Below, piece by piece: positions 23,332-35,213 of a DNA stretch of 64,000 nt (position 1 is the stretch's first letter; every line of letters starts with the position of its first letter). The notes below the pieces were generated by a model. It did no database searches. It was given only the letters and a program-made list of their open reading frames with translations, and was not told where the DNA came from. Source of the stretch: Heterobasidion occidentale (lineage: Eukaryota > Basidiomycota > Agaricomycetes > Russulales > Bondarzewiaceae). Location of the stretch: assembly GCA_039111635.1 (NCBI GenBank), contig JBCAQO010000001.1, positions 2,356,001 through 2,420,000 on the forward strand, given 5' to 3'. A program made the position numbers and the translations under genes.

Positions 23332-25407
23332 ATGTCCGAGCTAAAGAGTAACTCACACTATCCCTCAAAGCGTCGCGTTTCCTCTCCTGCAGATCTCCAA
23401 TTCTTCACTCCAGCTGCAGTGTCATTTCAACCTCGCCCTTACAATCCCAGCGGGACTACAGCTCTTCAATCCAAGCCGCCGCCACCAGCGCGCAATAATT
23501 CACTATCCATCCCTTACCGCCTATGGATCCATCCCCTCGCGATCCCGATGCCTTTTTTATCCATCCGCCATTCACAGATTTTCCGGATGCTCATATTCAT
23601 ACCCAAGGCTTAACGTATGCTCTCTTGGCGGCCAATCCCGAATGGTTTTTGGATCCGAACGACTTCATCTCTACCAATGGCACGATCATCATGCCTTACC
23701 CATCACAGCTCGAACCTCCTAGAGGCTGGTGCCCTGCCAAGAAAAAGGACCTCAAGGAGCGTGGATCCGAAACCTGGCCGGAGGGAGAAGAGCCCCGCCT
23801 TCGTTGCACTTTTTGTAGGAGGACCTACGCAGGCATCAATGCGAAGAGCATGTGGAGGCGCCATGTTTTCGAGAAACACAAGGTTCCGATGTCTAACAGG
23901 CGTGACAACTCAGACCGTACTCGTAAAACTGGAGGCAGTGAGCAAATCGATCTCTCCTGATAGAAGGCATTCATTGATTCATTGCTCTCCAGAAGACAGC
24001 AAAGAGGCTCACGAGAAAGAAAATGTCTCTGTCGTAACGCGCAGCTCCAAAAGCGCTACAGGCATAACGCACCGAACCTTGAGCTACCATGCTCCCTCGA
24101 CATCAAGGTCGAAGCTGCGTTCTCATCGATCTGTATCGGGGCAAAGCTACAACTCTGCTCTTTATGACTGTGGAAATGACAACGAATCCGTCGATGATGA
24201 TGACAATACTCCAGTCCCACCGACGCCCCGCATAACCCAAGGGGAATTTCCAGTCTTAGCGCCTGCACCTCAGCTCATTCGTCCCCCTTCGAAGCATCAT
24301 TCTCGTACCAGCCCTACTCCTCCTCCAGACTCTCCACAATCGGATGGCCCCGAACTCGCTCTAAGCTCTGCACATCAAGTGCTGCCGCCTACTCCGGAGC
24401 GGCCTGTCATCCCAGAATCGCCATACAACCCTTTGGTCACACCTTCCTTCCGTCACTCTCCACCCAGACTCCCCTCAGACCAACCATGGCGTTTTCCTAG
24501 TCCGAGCCATCCTCTCCACTCTAGCGCACGGGAGATGAGCCTGAGTATGGTCGTTCGTGGTCAAATGAGCCCCGCACGGGTTTCGTTCAATTCTGTGTCT
24601 GGGATTGAAGTCAGCCCAGTTATCATCGATCCAAGGCCTGGCAAGTCGAGTGTTTTTAACACTCCCAGTGTCATCCCTGCCAGCAAAAGCAAAGATTCAG
24701 GGGCAGATGCTATGTTCGATGACAGGGGCCTTGGATTGGGCTTGTTGAAGAGTGCGGCGAAACCCACTCCTAGAAGACTCTTCTTGTCTGGCTCTTTGCC
24801 TGCGCCGATAACAGATCGTCCCGGATTCAAACGTTTCCGCCAAAGTGACGAATCCCCACTTGGACGAGGCCCTGATGATCGCCCCACGAGGCTCGCAAAG
24901 TCTTCTTTAGATCTATCCTTCAGTAATTCGACCTTGGGCTCTTCCCCTATGAGACCTCGTCGCGGCAATCCCCTTCTTGACTTCGCTATCGGGCTTGGCG
25001 AAGATCCTTTCATGAACCTGTATGATGGTGCTCTCGATTTTCGGAAGGATGGCAGTGGAGACGACTCTGCCAGCCCACCCATGTCCAGTCCGGAAGACAG
25101 TCCTGTCGTTCGGACTGGGAAGTATATCTCTGCCCTTGAAACTCCCAGCGGCAGTAGCAGTAAGATGTTCAACGGAAAGAGCACTGCTGGGCTTATGGAA
25201 GCCTTTTTATTGAGAGGTAGCGTTGAAGACCAAGAAGATGAAGAAGAGCCGGACAACTCGTTATTGTCTTCACCCATCTCGAAAGAACGGCGCACCTTGT
25301 CAAAAGAATATCGCTCTCCGTTATCAATCATCTGTCGAGACGACGCAGAATTTATCGACGCACGTCCATTGAAGAGGAGGAGGAGGACCATCGGCGAGAT
25401 CGAGTAA
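23332..25407 (+). CDS. C2H2-like zinc-finger, Ser/Pro-rich protein (frame break)
   Basis: A probable nuclear protein of about 673 residues that I do not recognise beyond its zinc finger. N-terminus MSELKSNSHYPSKRRVSSPA, then DFPDAHIHTQGLTYALLAAN, then one finger near residue 165: RCTFCRRTY ... MWRRHVFEKH (CxxC with HxxxxH). The rest is low-complexity and rich in Ser/Pro, with proline-directed sites (PPTPERPVIPESPYNP), and ends in a basic patch (RPLKRRRRTIGEIE) that could be a nuclear localisation signal. A 55 nt intron at 23938-23992 is well supported. The N-terminal frame and the finger frame do not match; one more C in the CCC at 23511-23513 would join them. Otherwise translation could start at the ATG at 23523. 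Function unknown. Confidence 0.7.
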
Positions 25408-26114
25408 TTTCTTTCCTGCCCTTCATACGATCACCTTCTCCTGGCCATGTAGCCGCATTTCTCATCCGTCCCCCTCATTGTCATTGCTATCATTGTCGCT
25501 GTCTCGCTTTGTTATGTGTATCTCTATCGGTGATCTGCTCCTCTCTCGCATTTCCCCACGTCCTGTCGAAGCACCCTGGGCAGCAGGTGGCCTTTACTCT
25601 TACACTCCCCCTATGTATGTCTCCTGTTACTGGTCTCTCCTTTCTCGTTTCTCGCATATGCCATCACTTCTCTATCACCACCTTCGGTACGTTTTGTTTT
25701 GTTTCCTTGTAGTATACCTTTCGAGTTATCTGTCTTTATTGGGCCGTTGCTCCTGTGGTTCGTTGTGAGTGTTATACGTTTGCCCAATCTGTTCTTCAGT
25801 CCCTCTTCCCTTTGGTTCAAGACAGATCTTCTACCTACTCTTCGTTCTCTTGTTGACCCGCGTCAATTTGTAAATCTATACAGTCGGTTTCCCTTCTTGT
25901 AAAGTATCACTTTCCAAGTCTTGTGCTGACCTTCATGAAATTTGGAGAGTGGTGCAAACGTTTGAACAAGGACCTGAGACACTGAACATATACGTAAGCC
26001 TGCATAGCTGTTACAAGTACGTCCACCACGTGCCATTACTCGGGCTCGAGCGCTCACGCAAGCGGTAAGGCTGTCGTGGACTGAGAGCGGTCATCTATAT
26101 CTTACCTCTCTCTA
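25408..26114. other. intergenic: zinc-finger 3' UTR and VPS18 promoter
   Basis: 707 bp between genes on the same strand. Pyrimidine-rich in its first half, consistent with a transcribed 3' UTR. Short open frames carry no motif. Confidence 0.35.
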
Positions 26115-29100
26115 ATGTTCGATGACTGTGAGTATTCGGCCTTTTGAACTTGAATCAGGCCCGCAGGATTTTTAAACTGCAGTGCAGATGTTCAGCATGC
26201 GACAGCGCCGGCAGGTGGCCTAGTCCATGGCACACACGCACTTCCGCATCTACGTTATGAAGGTTTTGAACCATCACCTTACAGCGAGGATGATGCTAGG
26301 GCGAATGATATCAACCTGGTATGTTTGAAACACCTTTTCCATCCCGCTTCTCTTTGACGAGCAAGTGAAGGAGGAAAGCCATTATGCAGACCCGACTTCT
26401 CCTCTCGCTCCCGTTTTCGACCTCGGCCGAGTTCAATATGCGCTCCCTGCTCCCTTGGTCTCTCTTGTCGTCTCATCCGACATGCTTGCTATGGGTCTGT
26501 CTTCGAATATGATTGTTCTAATCGAACTCGCGCATGAAGAGCACGTTGTGAAGATTCAGATCCCGCGCAAGCCCACAGAGATGACGATTCACAAATTATT
26601 CCTCGATCCATCTGGCAAGCACCTTATCATTGCCTCTCAACAAGGAGAGAACTGGTATCTGTTCAAAGGTTCGAAGAAGCCAAAACCGCTGAAGACGTTC
26701 AAGATGGTGATTGAAAGCATCGCGTGGAACAGAGCTGCTTTGCTATCCTCCTCTCACTTGACATCTTCACGCGAGATACTCATAGGCGCTAGGAATGGAA
26801 CAATCTATGAAGCCCTGCTGGATGCCGAGGAGGACTTCTTCAAGTCTCAAGATCGATACATTCAAGCCGTGTTCACACTCCCAGAACGGCACCCTGTCAC
26901 GGGTATCAAATTCGACTTCCTCTCCCCGATTGACCCCAAAAAGGCACTTGTCGTCGTCACCACGCAGTCGAGAATATATCAATTTGTCGGCTCTCTGGAC
27001 AGGCGCTCGGATGATGGCGGTCGAGTCTTCAGTGGACTGTTTGCAGGCTATCGGGACACGGCTCCAAGTACGCTTTCATGTACATCCTTTTGCTCAAATA
27101 CCATGACTTATACTTCGAAGAGATTTTGGAATTGCCTGGGAATCTTCAACATTCTGAGCTGCACTACTGGACGCCGAATGCTGATCAAGCTCAATCTCTC
27201 CCCAAGGAAATGGCATGGATGACAGGTGAGGTCGTCTATCAAAATTCAATTTCTACTCAATTGGAAGGCGTCCCCTAGGTCCTGGTATCTATCATGGCAA
27301 CCTGAATTTTGAGTCAACCTCGGACGATTTCATTGATAACACACAGCTCTTCCATTATCCGACATTCACGAACTCACCTAGCGGTTCCCTCAGAGACGCG
27401 CCCTTATCGGATCCACCAACGTCAATAGCCCTCACGGAGTTCCATTTTGTGTTGCTATACCCCGACCGAATAGCAGGTATATGCATATTGGATGAGAAGC
27501 TCGCGTACGAGGAAATATTACCTCTTGTGAGTTAGATGTTATTTCTCGAGCATGAAGTAGCCGACTCACCATGATCCCTTTTCGAGAAACCTGGTGAGCA
27601 AGTGCGCGGGCTGACGGCAGATTCAGTGCGGAAGACCTTCTGGGTATATACTGACCAGTCACTGTTCGAGCTGCTGGTCAAAAACGAAGATCGTGACATT
27701 TGGAAGGTGTATCTTGAGAGGGAAAAGTTTGACGCAGCGCTCAAGCATGCAAAGGCACGCATTCAGTACACTCATTGACAACTCACTTGTTGACGTACAC
27801 TCGCTACCCTGCAGACGGCCTCTCAGCGGGACCACATACTCTCTGCACAGGCCAATGCGTTCTTCAGGGAGGGGCGTTATTTCCAAGCTGCCCAGTCTTA
27901 TGCGCAATGCTCTGTTACGTTTGAAGAGGTGACGCTCAAATTCCTCGATGTTGACGAACGCGATGCACTCCGGTCGTATCTGGTCTCGCGGTTAGAGCGC
28001 ACTCGTAAATCGGTTTGTCTTGTATTTGCATGCATCGAGCGGTGAGCTATCCTCAATCTTAGATGCAGGACCTCACACAGCGGATGATGTTAGCCACTTG
28101 GCTTGCCGAATTTTATTTGAGTAAATGCAACGAACTCGACGATCTCGCAGCATCGTCATCTGGATCGTATGATGTAGAGAATGTGAGGACAGAACGAACT
28201 ATCCTAGAAGAAGATTTGCGGCAACTCTTTCACACTTACGAAGTGGGTTCCTGGGCAAACTGAATTATTCAATATTGTATGCTCACGGTCCAAACAGGAC
28301 AATCTAGAATCTAGCTGTGTTTACGAACTGACCCGAGGCCATGGCCGCACCGACATGTACCTCTTCTATGCTACACTGATTGGCGACTACGAACGCGTGG
28401 CGGAGCACTGGATTCTAGAGGAAGAGTGGGCGAAGGCAATCGAGGTGATCAGCCAGCAGTCATCCGTGGACCTCTATTATCGATTCGGGTCAGTGCTTAT
28501 GTGGCATGCACCCAAAGAGACTGTCGATGCGTGGCTGCGACAGTCCGCACTAGATCCTCTTCGGCTCGTACCTGCACTGCTACAGCTCCAGCATGCGCCA
28601 CGAGACCCACTCTTGCCCAACCAAGCTGTTCGCTTCCTCAATCACGTCATATTTGAGCAACAAAATACTTCTCCAACAATCCATAACTTGTTGATAACGT
28701 TCTACGCCTCTCCGTACGCCCCTCAAGACGACGGCCCCTTACTTCGCTACTTATCTACGGCACCAGTTGATCCTTTAGTGGGTAAACCCTACTATGACCT
28801 GGACTATGCGTTGCGCCTGTGCGTCGAGGCCAACCGAATACAACCTTGCGTGCACATATACTCCCAGATGGGGCTCTGGGAATCCAGTGTCGATCTAGCA
28901 TTGGAGAAGGGCGATCTAGAGCTGGCGATGATGAACGCGGATAAGCCAGAGGAAGATCAGCAGTTGCGGAAAAAGCTGTGGTTGAAGATCGCAAAGTTTG
29001 TGGTGCAGGACAAAAAGGATATCAAAATGTATGTCCATCTCGCTTTTGGTCATGGGCTGAATCATCCTATCTTTTCCACTTCAAGGGCGATGCGTTTCCT

Positions 29101-30009
29101 GGAAAATACGGAGCTGCTCAAGATCGAAGATATTTTGCCCTTCTTCCCAGATTTCGTGGTCATCGACGACTTCAAAGACGAAATCGCGAACGCACTGGAG
29201 GGCTATGCGGCACAGATCGACAACTTGAAGAGTGAGATGGATGATGCGACACGCAATGCCGAGTCCATCAAAGAATACATTTCCGAGCTCAGGAACCGCT
29301 TCATTACAATCGACGCTGGCGAGAAATGCTCTGTTTGCTCATACCCATTGTTGACGAGGCAGTTCTACGTGTTCCCTTGCCAACATACTTTCCACGCAGA
29401 CTGCCTCATTGGACTAGTGCGTACATTTTCGGTTCCATTGCCACTCACGAAGTTCTCTCGGGAACTCCCAATTGAGTCATCTGACATGAACTTCGATTGG
29501 TGCCATCACAGACGAAGGAGTATCTTCCCGCGCACGCCCTTCGGCGCATCCTCGCGCTCCAGAACGAATTGATGTCAGGCAACGGAACAGCAAATCGCGC
29601 GAATATTACACCCTTGACAGGTTCTGCCGGCATCGCCGCCGGGACGCGGCAGCCCCCTGCGACGCAGCGCACGTTGCTCTCTTCTAATTTCGCTACGCCG
29701 ATACAGAACGGCACGCGTGGGCTCGGACGGAACCTGCTCTCCGCCGGAGACCGCCTGCGTGACTTGATCGTGCCCGACGCGCTCGCGTCTGTGGTGACGG
29801 CACCAGCGGGGTGGATTCCTGGCATTGGGAGCGGAGGGGGGAAGAGAGGCGGAGTGGCAGAGAAAGACGGTGGGAAGAGGGCGGAGAGATTAAGAGCAGA
29901 ACTGGAGGAGATCCTGGCAGGCACTTGTCCATTATGCGAGAGTGTTGTGGCTGGGCTAGATAAGCCCTTCGTGAAGGATGGGGAAGGCGAAGCGGGCTGG
30001 GAGTTGTGA
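26115..30009 (+). CDS. VPS18: Vps18/Pep3, HOPS/CORVET core subunit
   Basis: Vps18 is a class C core subunit of the HOPS and CORVET tethering complexes that act in endosome-vacuole fusion. The first exon is only 13 nt (26115-26127), giving MFDDY when joined to 26188. Then comes the Pep3/Vps18 beta-propeller (DLGRVQYALPAPLVSLVVSS, KILELPGN), a clathrin-like alpha-solenoid (AFFREGRYFQAAQSYAQCSV, DMYLFYATLIGDYERVAEHW), the conserved LLKIEDILPFFPDFVVIDDF, a short coiled coil, and a C-terminal RING-H2 (CSVCSYPLL ... FPCQHTFHADC ... CPLCESVV). The C-terminus near DKPFV matches the family. The intron at 27755-27814 is GC-AG. The intron at 29029-29085 is 57 nt, in frame and free of stops. A Gly-rich insert precedes the last cysteine pair. 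Very secure call. Confidence 0.93.
27755..27814 (+). other. GC-AG intron in VPS18
   Basis: The exon ends GCAAAG, followed by GCACGC and ending CCTGCAG, 60 nt. Splicing joins LKHAK to TASQRDHILSAQ, as the family requires. The only nearby GT donor gives the wrong phase. Confidence 0.75.
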
Positions 30010-30651
30010 AATAATTACCCTACTTCGAGACGTTCGACGGTTCAGAGCCTTTCACGACTATACCCTATGCAGCACGTTCTTACCACCCCTGTGCTCTATT
30101 ATTGTTATTGAGTGCTAGCGAGGCTGTTTTCGAGTCATCGTCATCAAGAGAAGTGAACAGGGTGGCGGATCTTTGCAGGGAATGCACAGAGATACACAAA
30201 CACGGACATCATGATCAGATGATCCACTCAGCCTCAGCGTTTGGCCCAAGATAACGAACAAACTTCAGCGCTTCAGCAGTTCAGATGGCTGTGCAGACGA
30301 GATGCGTTCAATTGAGAATCATCATCAAGTAGATGGAAAGATGCAGAAATTCTAAGATAGACATACTGTTGACGAGAAAGCGAGCTCGCTTAGCTTCAGC
30401 CAAGCCCTGGTAACTGATTATTTTTTTGCCATGCCGATGTAATACAAGACTGGAGCGACAAGACAGGAAAGCCGAGTGAAGGCATTTTGCATGCGATTGG
30501 CAGAGAGCGTATTCAACCGTGATGGGTTCAGTGATGAATGAACTTCGCAATGAAGTGCGACGGAAGACAGGGGTTACCCACCGTTCAAGCTCGAGATAGA
30601 GGAGCGGATACCGAGGCGGATGTATGATCTGCGATCAGAGCGACGGAAGAA
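30010..30651. other. intergenic between convergent VPS18 and CGR1
   Basis: 642 bp between convergent gene ends, so mostly 3' UTR or spacer. No gene, repeat or RNA structure recognised. Confidence 0.35.
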
Positions 30652-31194
30652 TCATTGGTTAATTTTCTTCGAGCGGCCGGCTTTGCGCCGTAGCCTGGCA
30701 GCTTTGCGTGCACCGAGCTGGTTACGATGGTAAATTAGCGACTGGAAGCAAGAAGCAGCATGAAGACAGACTTTTGCCTTGGTTTCCTCGGCTCGTTGAC
30801 GCTCTTCCGCTGCCTTCCTTCTCTCGAGCGTGACCTCGCGTTTCCTGGAAGGCTGTCAGCGAGATGCGGCTGGAGGAGCGAGGAGGAGATCTGACCGGGT
30901 CCATTCAGCCTGCTTCTCTTCCTTGAGCTCGTCGTGGAGCATTTTGATGGCCTGAGCCTTCTTTGTTTTCTGCATCCTGTCGTCCCATTTTTTTGTTTTG
31001 ACAGCTTCCTGGAGATGCGACCGGCTAGAAGCCAGTATGGTAAGACGGACGGAAGTGATATGACCGGGGGCGGGTCGGACATACACGGTGGCTGATTTTT
31101 GGGATTTCCAGGGTTTTCTGGAGAGCCTGCCGTGTGTGGTGGAGGCGAGGGCGACGACGGGGGGGTCAGAGGGGGTGGGTTGCGGGAGGGACAT
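30652..31194 (-). CDS. CGR1: rRNA-processing protein Cgr1
   Basis: Cgr1 is a small, highly charged coiled-coil nucleolar protein needed for 60S maturation. Four exons (31085-31194, 30896-31024, 30772-30844, 30652-30717) join in phase to 125 residues, the family's usual size. It opens MSLPQPTPSDPPVVALAST, then the signature GRLSRKPWKSQKSATVRSHL, then a long charged helix (WDDRMQKTKKAQAIKMLHDE, EITLER-type KREVTLERRKAAEERQ) and the basic C-terminus ARKAAKLRRKAGRSKKIN. Introns are 60, 51 and 54 nt. No frame break. Divergent from the Ser/Pro-rich gene to its right, with 205 bp between starts. Confidence 0.93.
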
Positions 31195-31399
31195 CTGGAG
31201 AGCGGCCGGGAGTGAGGACGATCGGAGTTTGTGTTGGAGGAACAGAGCGGGCTATTTGGGGCTATTTGTTATCAGTGTCTGCGCTAGTAACCTGGTTCAT
31301 TACCGGCCTATTACTAGCCACCGCTCGCTCACCGTCCCTCTCTCCCTCTTCCCCTCCCGCTCCCTTCCCGCCCACTCGTCCCCGTCGTCGTCGCGGGCG
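31195..31399. promoter_or_regulatory. bidirectional promoter CGR1 / Ser-Pro-rich gene
   Basis: 205 bp between divergent starts. Its right half is CT-rich (CCCTCTCTCCCTCTTCCCC at about 31335), like other core promoters here. Inferred from layout and composition. Confidence 0.35.
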
Positions 31400-34012
31400 A
31401 TGTTGAGGTCTGTACAGTCTCCAAAGTCTCCTCAAGATGACCATCTACGACACCTCCTCGACCAGCGTGCCGCTCGTTCCGACATGCACCACCGCCGATT
31501 CCCGTCCTTGACAGACTTGTCCGACTCCCCTCTGTCTACTCCCACCCCTACTTCTCCCCTCACCCCGTGGACAGAGCTGAGCTCGAGGCCAACGCCGACG
31601 CGTTCGATTTTGCCATCCCCGCCCACTACCGTTCTCTCATGGCTCACGAACCCCGCACTCCCGGTCTCGATCGCCAACGGCTCAACGACCCTTCCGCCAG
31701 TACCTTGGACCTCGACGACGATTCCACGGACTCTCGTCCGGCTTCCCCTCTATATGACGACGACCGCTCCCCACCCTACCTCGACGACGACACGGAGCCT
31801 GTCCCCCGCATGAGCATGCTCGGCCCCAAGATGAAATTCCACTCCCCCGCCCCATGGGAGACAGAGGAAGACCCAATCCAGGAGCAAGATGAGCCTGACG
31901 ATGACGCTCGTTCGTTCATCTCTAAGCGCGGACGCATTCGTACAAAGGGTGAGGGCTTCATGAAAGGCTTTGGCATCGGCTCCTCCACGGCCAGAGGCAG
32001 TAGCGCTACACGACCGAGCGCCGATTCTTCTCGCTCTAGCGACAAGGACAAGGGCTCTTTCGAGACCACATCGTCTCATGCGCAGCCCCATCATAGTGCA
32101 TTGCAGTGAGTCCTCCGTCGACGCTACATAAACAGACCTATTCCCGCCGTATTTCTCTCATCGATGGTCTGCTGACTTGTTCTACGTAAATAGCGCCTTA
32201 GCTCAAGCATCTATATCGTCAACGTCGCTAGCTGTTACCCCTTCTTTTGCCGGTCAGGGCCATTTGCGGAACAAATTTTCCATTCCACGAGTCCGCACAC
32301 GGACGATATCCAACTCTGTGAAAACCTTGCAGCCTCTCGCTTCAAGTCCTCCTACCAACGCTCTTTCAGATAACGCCTCTCCTATTCCACGCGCGTCGTC
32401 GCCTGCACACTCTGTGTTTTCCAACTATCTCTCCCGCACAGATACCCGTACATCGTCCCGGCCGGATTCTCCACAATCTTTCACCCGACACCCATATGCC
32501 AACCCAGACCTGGTATATGATCGAGAGTCAGCCTATACACCCCCTACTCGCACGCAGTTTCAGGACATCCCATCAGTGGATTCTGCTGCAACATTGCCTG
32601 ATACCAACACCACGAGGAGCTCATCGCCTTTCCCATCGGCATCAGTGATCACTGTAACAATGACCCCAGATTCCTCGTCCTCATCTGTTGGAAACGGGAG
32701 TATTGATGTCTCGTCAAAACAATTAGTTGCGAGTCTCCACGGGAGGACCATCTCAGGCCCCATCCCTGTTGAGACTGCCTTGCGCTCTACCCCAAGCGAC
32801 GCAAGCGCCAGGTCGAGAAGAAGGGAAACGAGACTACCTCCGCCTGCCAGCATGAACCAACTTCCCACTTGGGCTGATCTTCCAGCGTCGCCCACGTTTA
32901 CGTTGATTTCGCTTGAAGAAGCTCAGGCACAGGCGAGAGAACGTGCGCGCAGCGTGACTGTGAATGCGACCCTTAGTGCCAACAGAGCGCCCTTTCTGGA
33001 GACGGAGCCGCCATCACGACACAGTCCTAGTGGGCCTACCACCGGTCATAGGGTGCGAGCTCGTTCTACGAGTGCGGGATCTAAAGGAAAGAGTGCATCG
33101 CAAAATATGCAACCTCTCACGGGCAGCTCGCCGCTGAGCTTGCCTAGGGCGGAGCCGGAGGTCCGTCCACCGACTGGTGGTGCACCACCTCGACTGAAGC
33201 ACAAGAGAAGTGGCTTCATGCGGCTGTTCAACGGAAAGGAGAAGGAAAAAGAGAAGGAGTATTCACCGCCTCCCGTACCGTCGCTTCCAGATACTTCCAT
33301 CTCTCCAGGCCCACTTGTCAAAACCCCCAAGCCCACCACATCGCGCGTACCGGTGCCTGCCCTATCACCCTCCCTGCTGTCGCATAGTGGAGGCTCGTAC
33401 TTTGAAAGGGTAATATCCGACAGTTCTAAGGGTGACGAAGAACAGCCACTCTCGACGAACGTCCGGCGCAATATGCCTGCGTTGTCCATCATTCCTCCGT
33501 CAGAGACCTCTTTGCGTGTGCCTTCTAGCCCTATGTCGACGCAGACGGACAACCGCAGCAGATCCACCCTGCGACCTGACCACAGCGAGAGGACAGGTTT
33601 TGTACCCGCCAGTGCTCCACCCTCCACCACTGAATTTCCCAGTCTCAGCCTTCGACCTGTTTCTACTATATTCAGCGCTCACTTTGCCCAACACCTGGTC
33701 GAGAGCGATTTAAGTATCGACACAGAACCGGAGTTGGACACATCCACATCGACCAGCGGTTTCTCCCCGCTCAGCCCAGACTTTCCTCTGAGTTCATCCG
33801 ACGGTAAGGGTGCACCGCCCCAAATTGTCACACAGAGTGATGCGTCAGCAATCATCCAGTCGCTGCAGGACCAGATTGCGACGTCTCGCAAAGCATGGCA
33901 GCGACAGGTCTGGGAGCTAGAAGGCCGGGTGCGCGATTTGCGCTCGGAGGTGGAGGAGCTGCGCGCAAAGAGGGCGAGGGCGAGCCGTGCGATAAGTGTG
34001 GGCGCGGCCTAG
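31400..34012 (+). CDS. Ser/Pro-rich protein with C-terminal coiled coil (frame break)
   Basis: About 841 residues, mostly disordered, not recognised. It starts MLRSVQSPKSPQDDHLRHLL. A conserved-looking segment SMLGPKMKFHSPAPWE lies near residue 145, and a basic patch RLKHKRSGFMRLFNGKEKEK lies mid-protein. The end is a helical heptad stretch (WQRQVWELEGRVRDLRSEVE, ELRAKRARASRAISVGAA) that could dimerise. One intron, 32106-32193, is clear. The first 55 codons and the next segment (VDRAELEANADAFDFAIPAH) are in different frames; one extra C in the CCCC at 31563-31566 joins them, and the second frame has no ATG of its own there, so a break is more likely than a separate gene. A cell-polarity or signalling scaffold is a guess from composition only. 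Confidence 0.65.
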
Positions 34013-34721
34013 GACGTTCGGGAGAAACGTTCGATTCTCGTCCTAGTGTGGTCAACCGACCGCGGGCGAGAACCGGAGTGGGCACGCGGTTTGGCACGCG
34101 AGGCTGAACGCGTTCTTCCACTCTTTTCCTCCTCGCTGTGGATTTCTGTCTCTTGATTTATCAGGTATTTTTTTCTATTCTATCATTTATCTCTCTTTTC
34201 AGGGGAGCGGCGTCACGCGCTCCTGTCTCAGTAGATCTTTTTGGATGCGATCGCAGGCCAATAATTCCCTTGTCCTATCCGTTTCTATAATATGTACACT
34301 ACGATCATCCGGTTTTGATCTGTCTATCGTCCTCCACGCTCCTTTCGCCCTTTTTGGTGCTCCCGTACATGTCTGTCTACGCTAGATTCTGCGCATAAAG
34401 GATATCGTTTCCCGCCCGTTGATACCGTCTATATGTCCGTCTACACCATCCCCTCTCTCGCTCACTCGTCCTGCGCGTGTCCGGACACTGTAGTAGTTCG
34501 CGTCGTCGTTTCCGTTCCCTTGATCTCGATTTGTTCTGTTTTCATCTCTGTTCTTCCTCGCCATCTGTCCATCTGTCTATCTCTTGACGTAACCTCACCT
34601 ACTCCTCTTTCGGCGTTTCAGCGCTCTGCGCCTGTGATTTGCAGACCAATCCACCACGCTGATCCCTACGAAGCGGACATTTAAATGAAGACAGTTGAGC
34701 TTGAAGCTGCTTGACAGCCGA
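34013..34721. other. intergenic, 3' UTR-like
   Basis: About 700 bp, pyrimidine-rich, without a recognisable gene; it leads into the duplicated element. Confidence 0.35.
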
Positions 34722-34888
34722 ATTCATAACGATGGGCCTCGACAATAAAATAACATGAATATGTTTGCGGTGTGCCACTAGATGCCGAACTACTTAATCC
34801 TTGTTGTCCGTTCCTTGCTCCCTGTCATACGCTGTCTGGATCTTAAATTCGATGCTCCGACTGATCTATTTTTTTGAAGTCTATCGTT
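34722..34888 (+). repeat. duplicated element, copy A
   Basis: First copy of an imperfect tandem repeat. It starts with ATTCATAACGATGGGCCTCG, shares the inner blocks TTGTTGTCCG and GATGCTCCGACTGA (GACGCTCCGACTGA in copy B), and ends CTATCGTT. It forms the left terminus of the inverted-repeat pair. Confidence 0.7.
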
Positions 34889-34895
34889 ACAGCCA

Positions 34896-35095
34896 AATTC
34901 ATAACGATGGGCCTCGACAAAAAGGGATACGCTTAGCAAAATGTGTCGGCGCGGGAATATTTTGGCCGTGCCCGTTAGATGCCGATATCTCCGCTTGTTG
35001 TCCGCTCCCCTTTCCCCAGTCGTACGCTGTCCGGATCTCAAATTTGACGCTCCGACTGAGCCCTTTTTCCGAAGCTTGGGCCTATCGTTATGAAT
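34896..35095 (+). repeat. duplicated element, copy B, with terminal inverted repeat
   Basis: Second copy, about 28 bp longer than the first. It starts with the same 20 bases as copy A and ends GGGCCTATCGTTATGAAT, the inverted form of the start (16 of 17 bases). The whole block 34722-35095 thus looks like a non-autonomous TIR element or a nested pair. No target-site duplication is clear. Confidence 0.65.
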
Positions 35096-35213
35096 CTGAC
35101 TGGAAGAAGCCCAAAGACAAGTTGCATCCGCTCCTTCCGCAGCGCGGAGTCCATCCAATTTTGAACCACGGCACATAGCTGAGTCCAGACAAAATCGGCA
35201 TGTACATATAGGC

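Noticed and set aside
32560..34121. Several 60-194 codon frames on the minus strand
   Set aside because: Shadows of the GC-rich Ser/Pro-rich gene on the plus strand; no motifs or starts in context.
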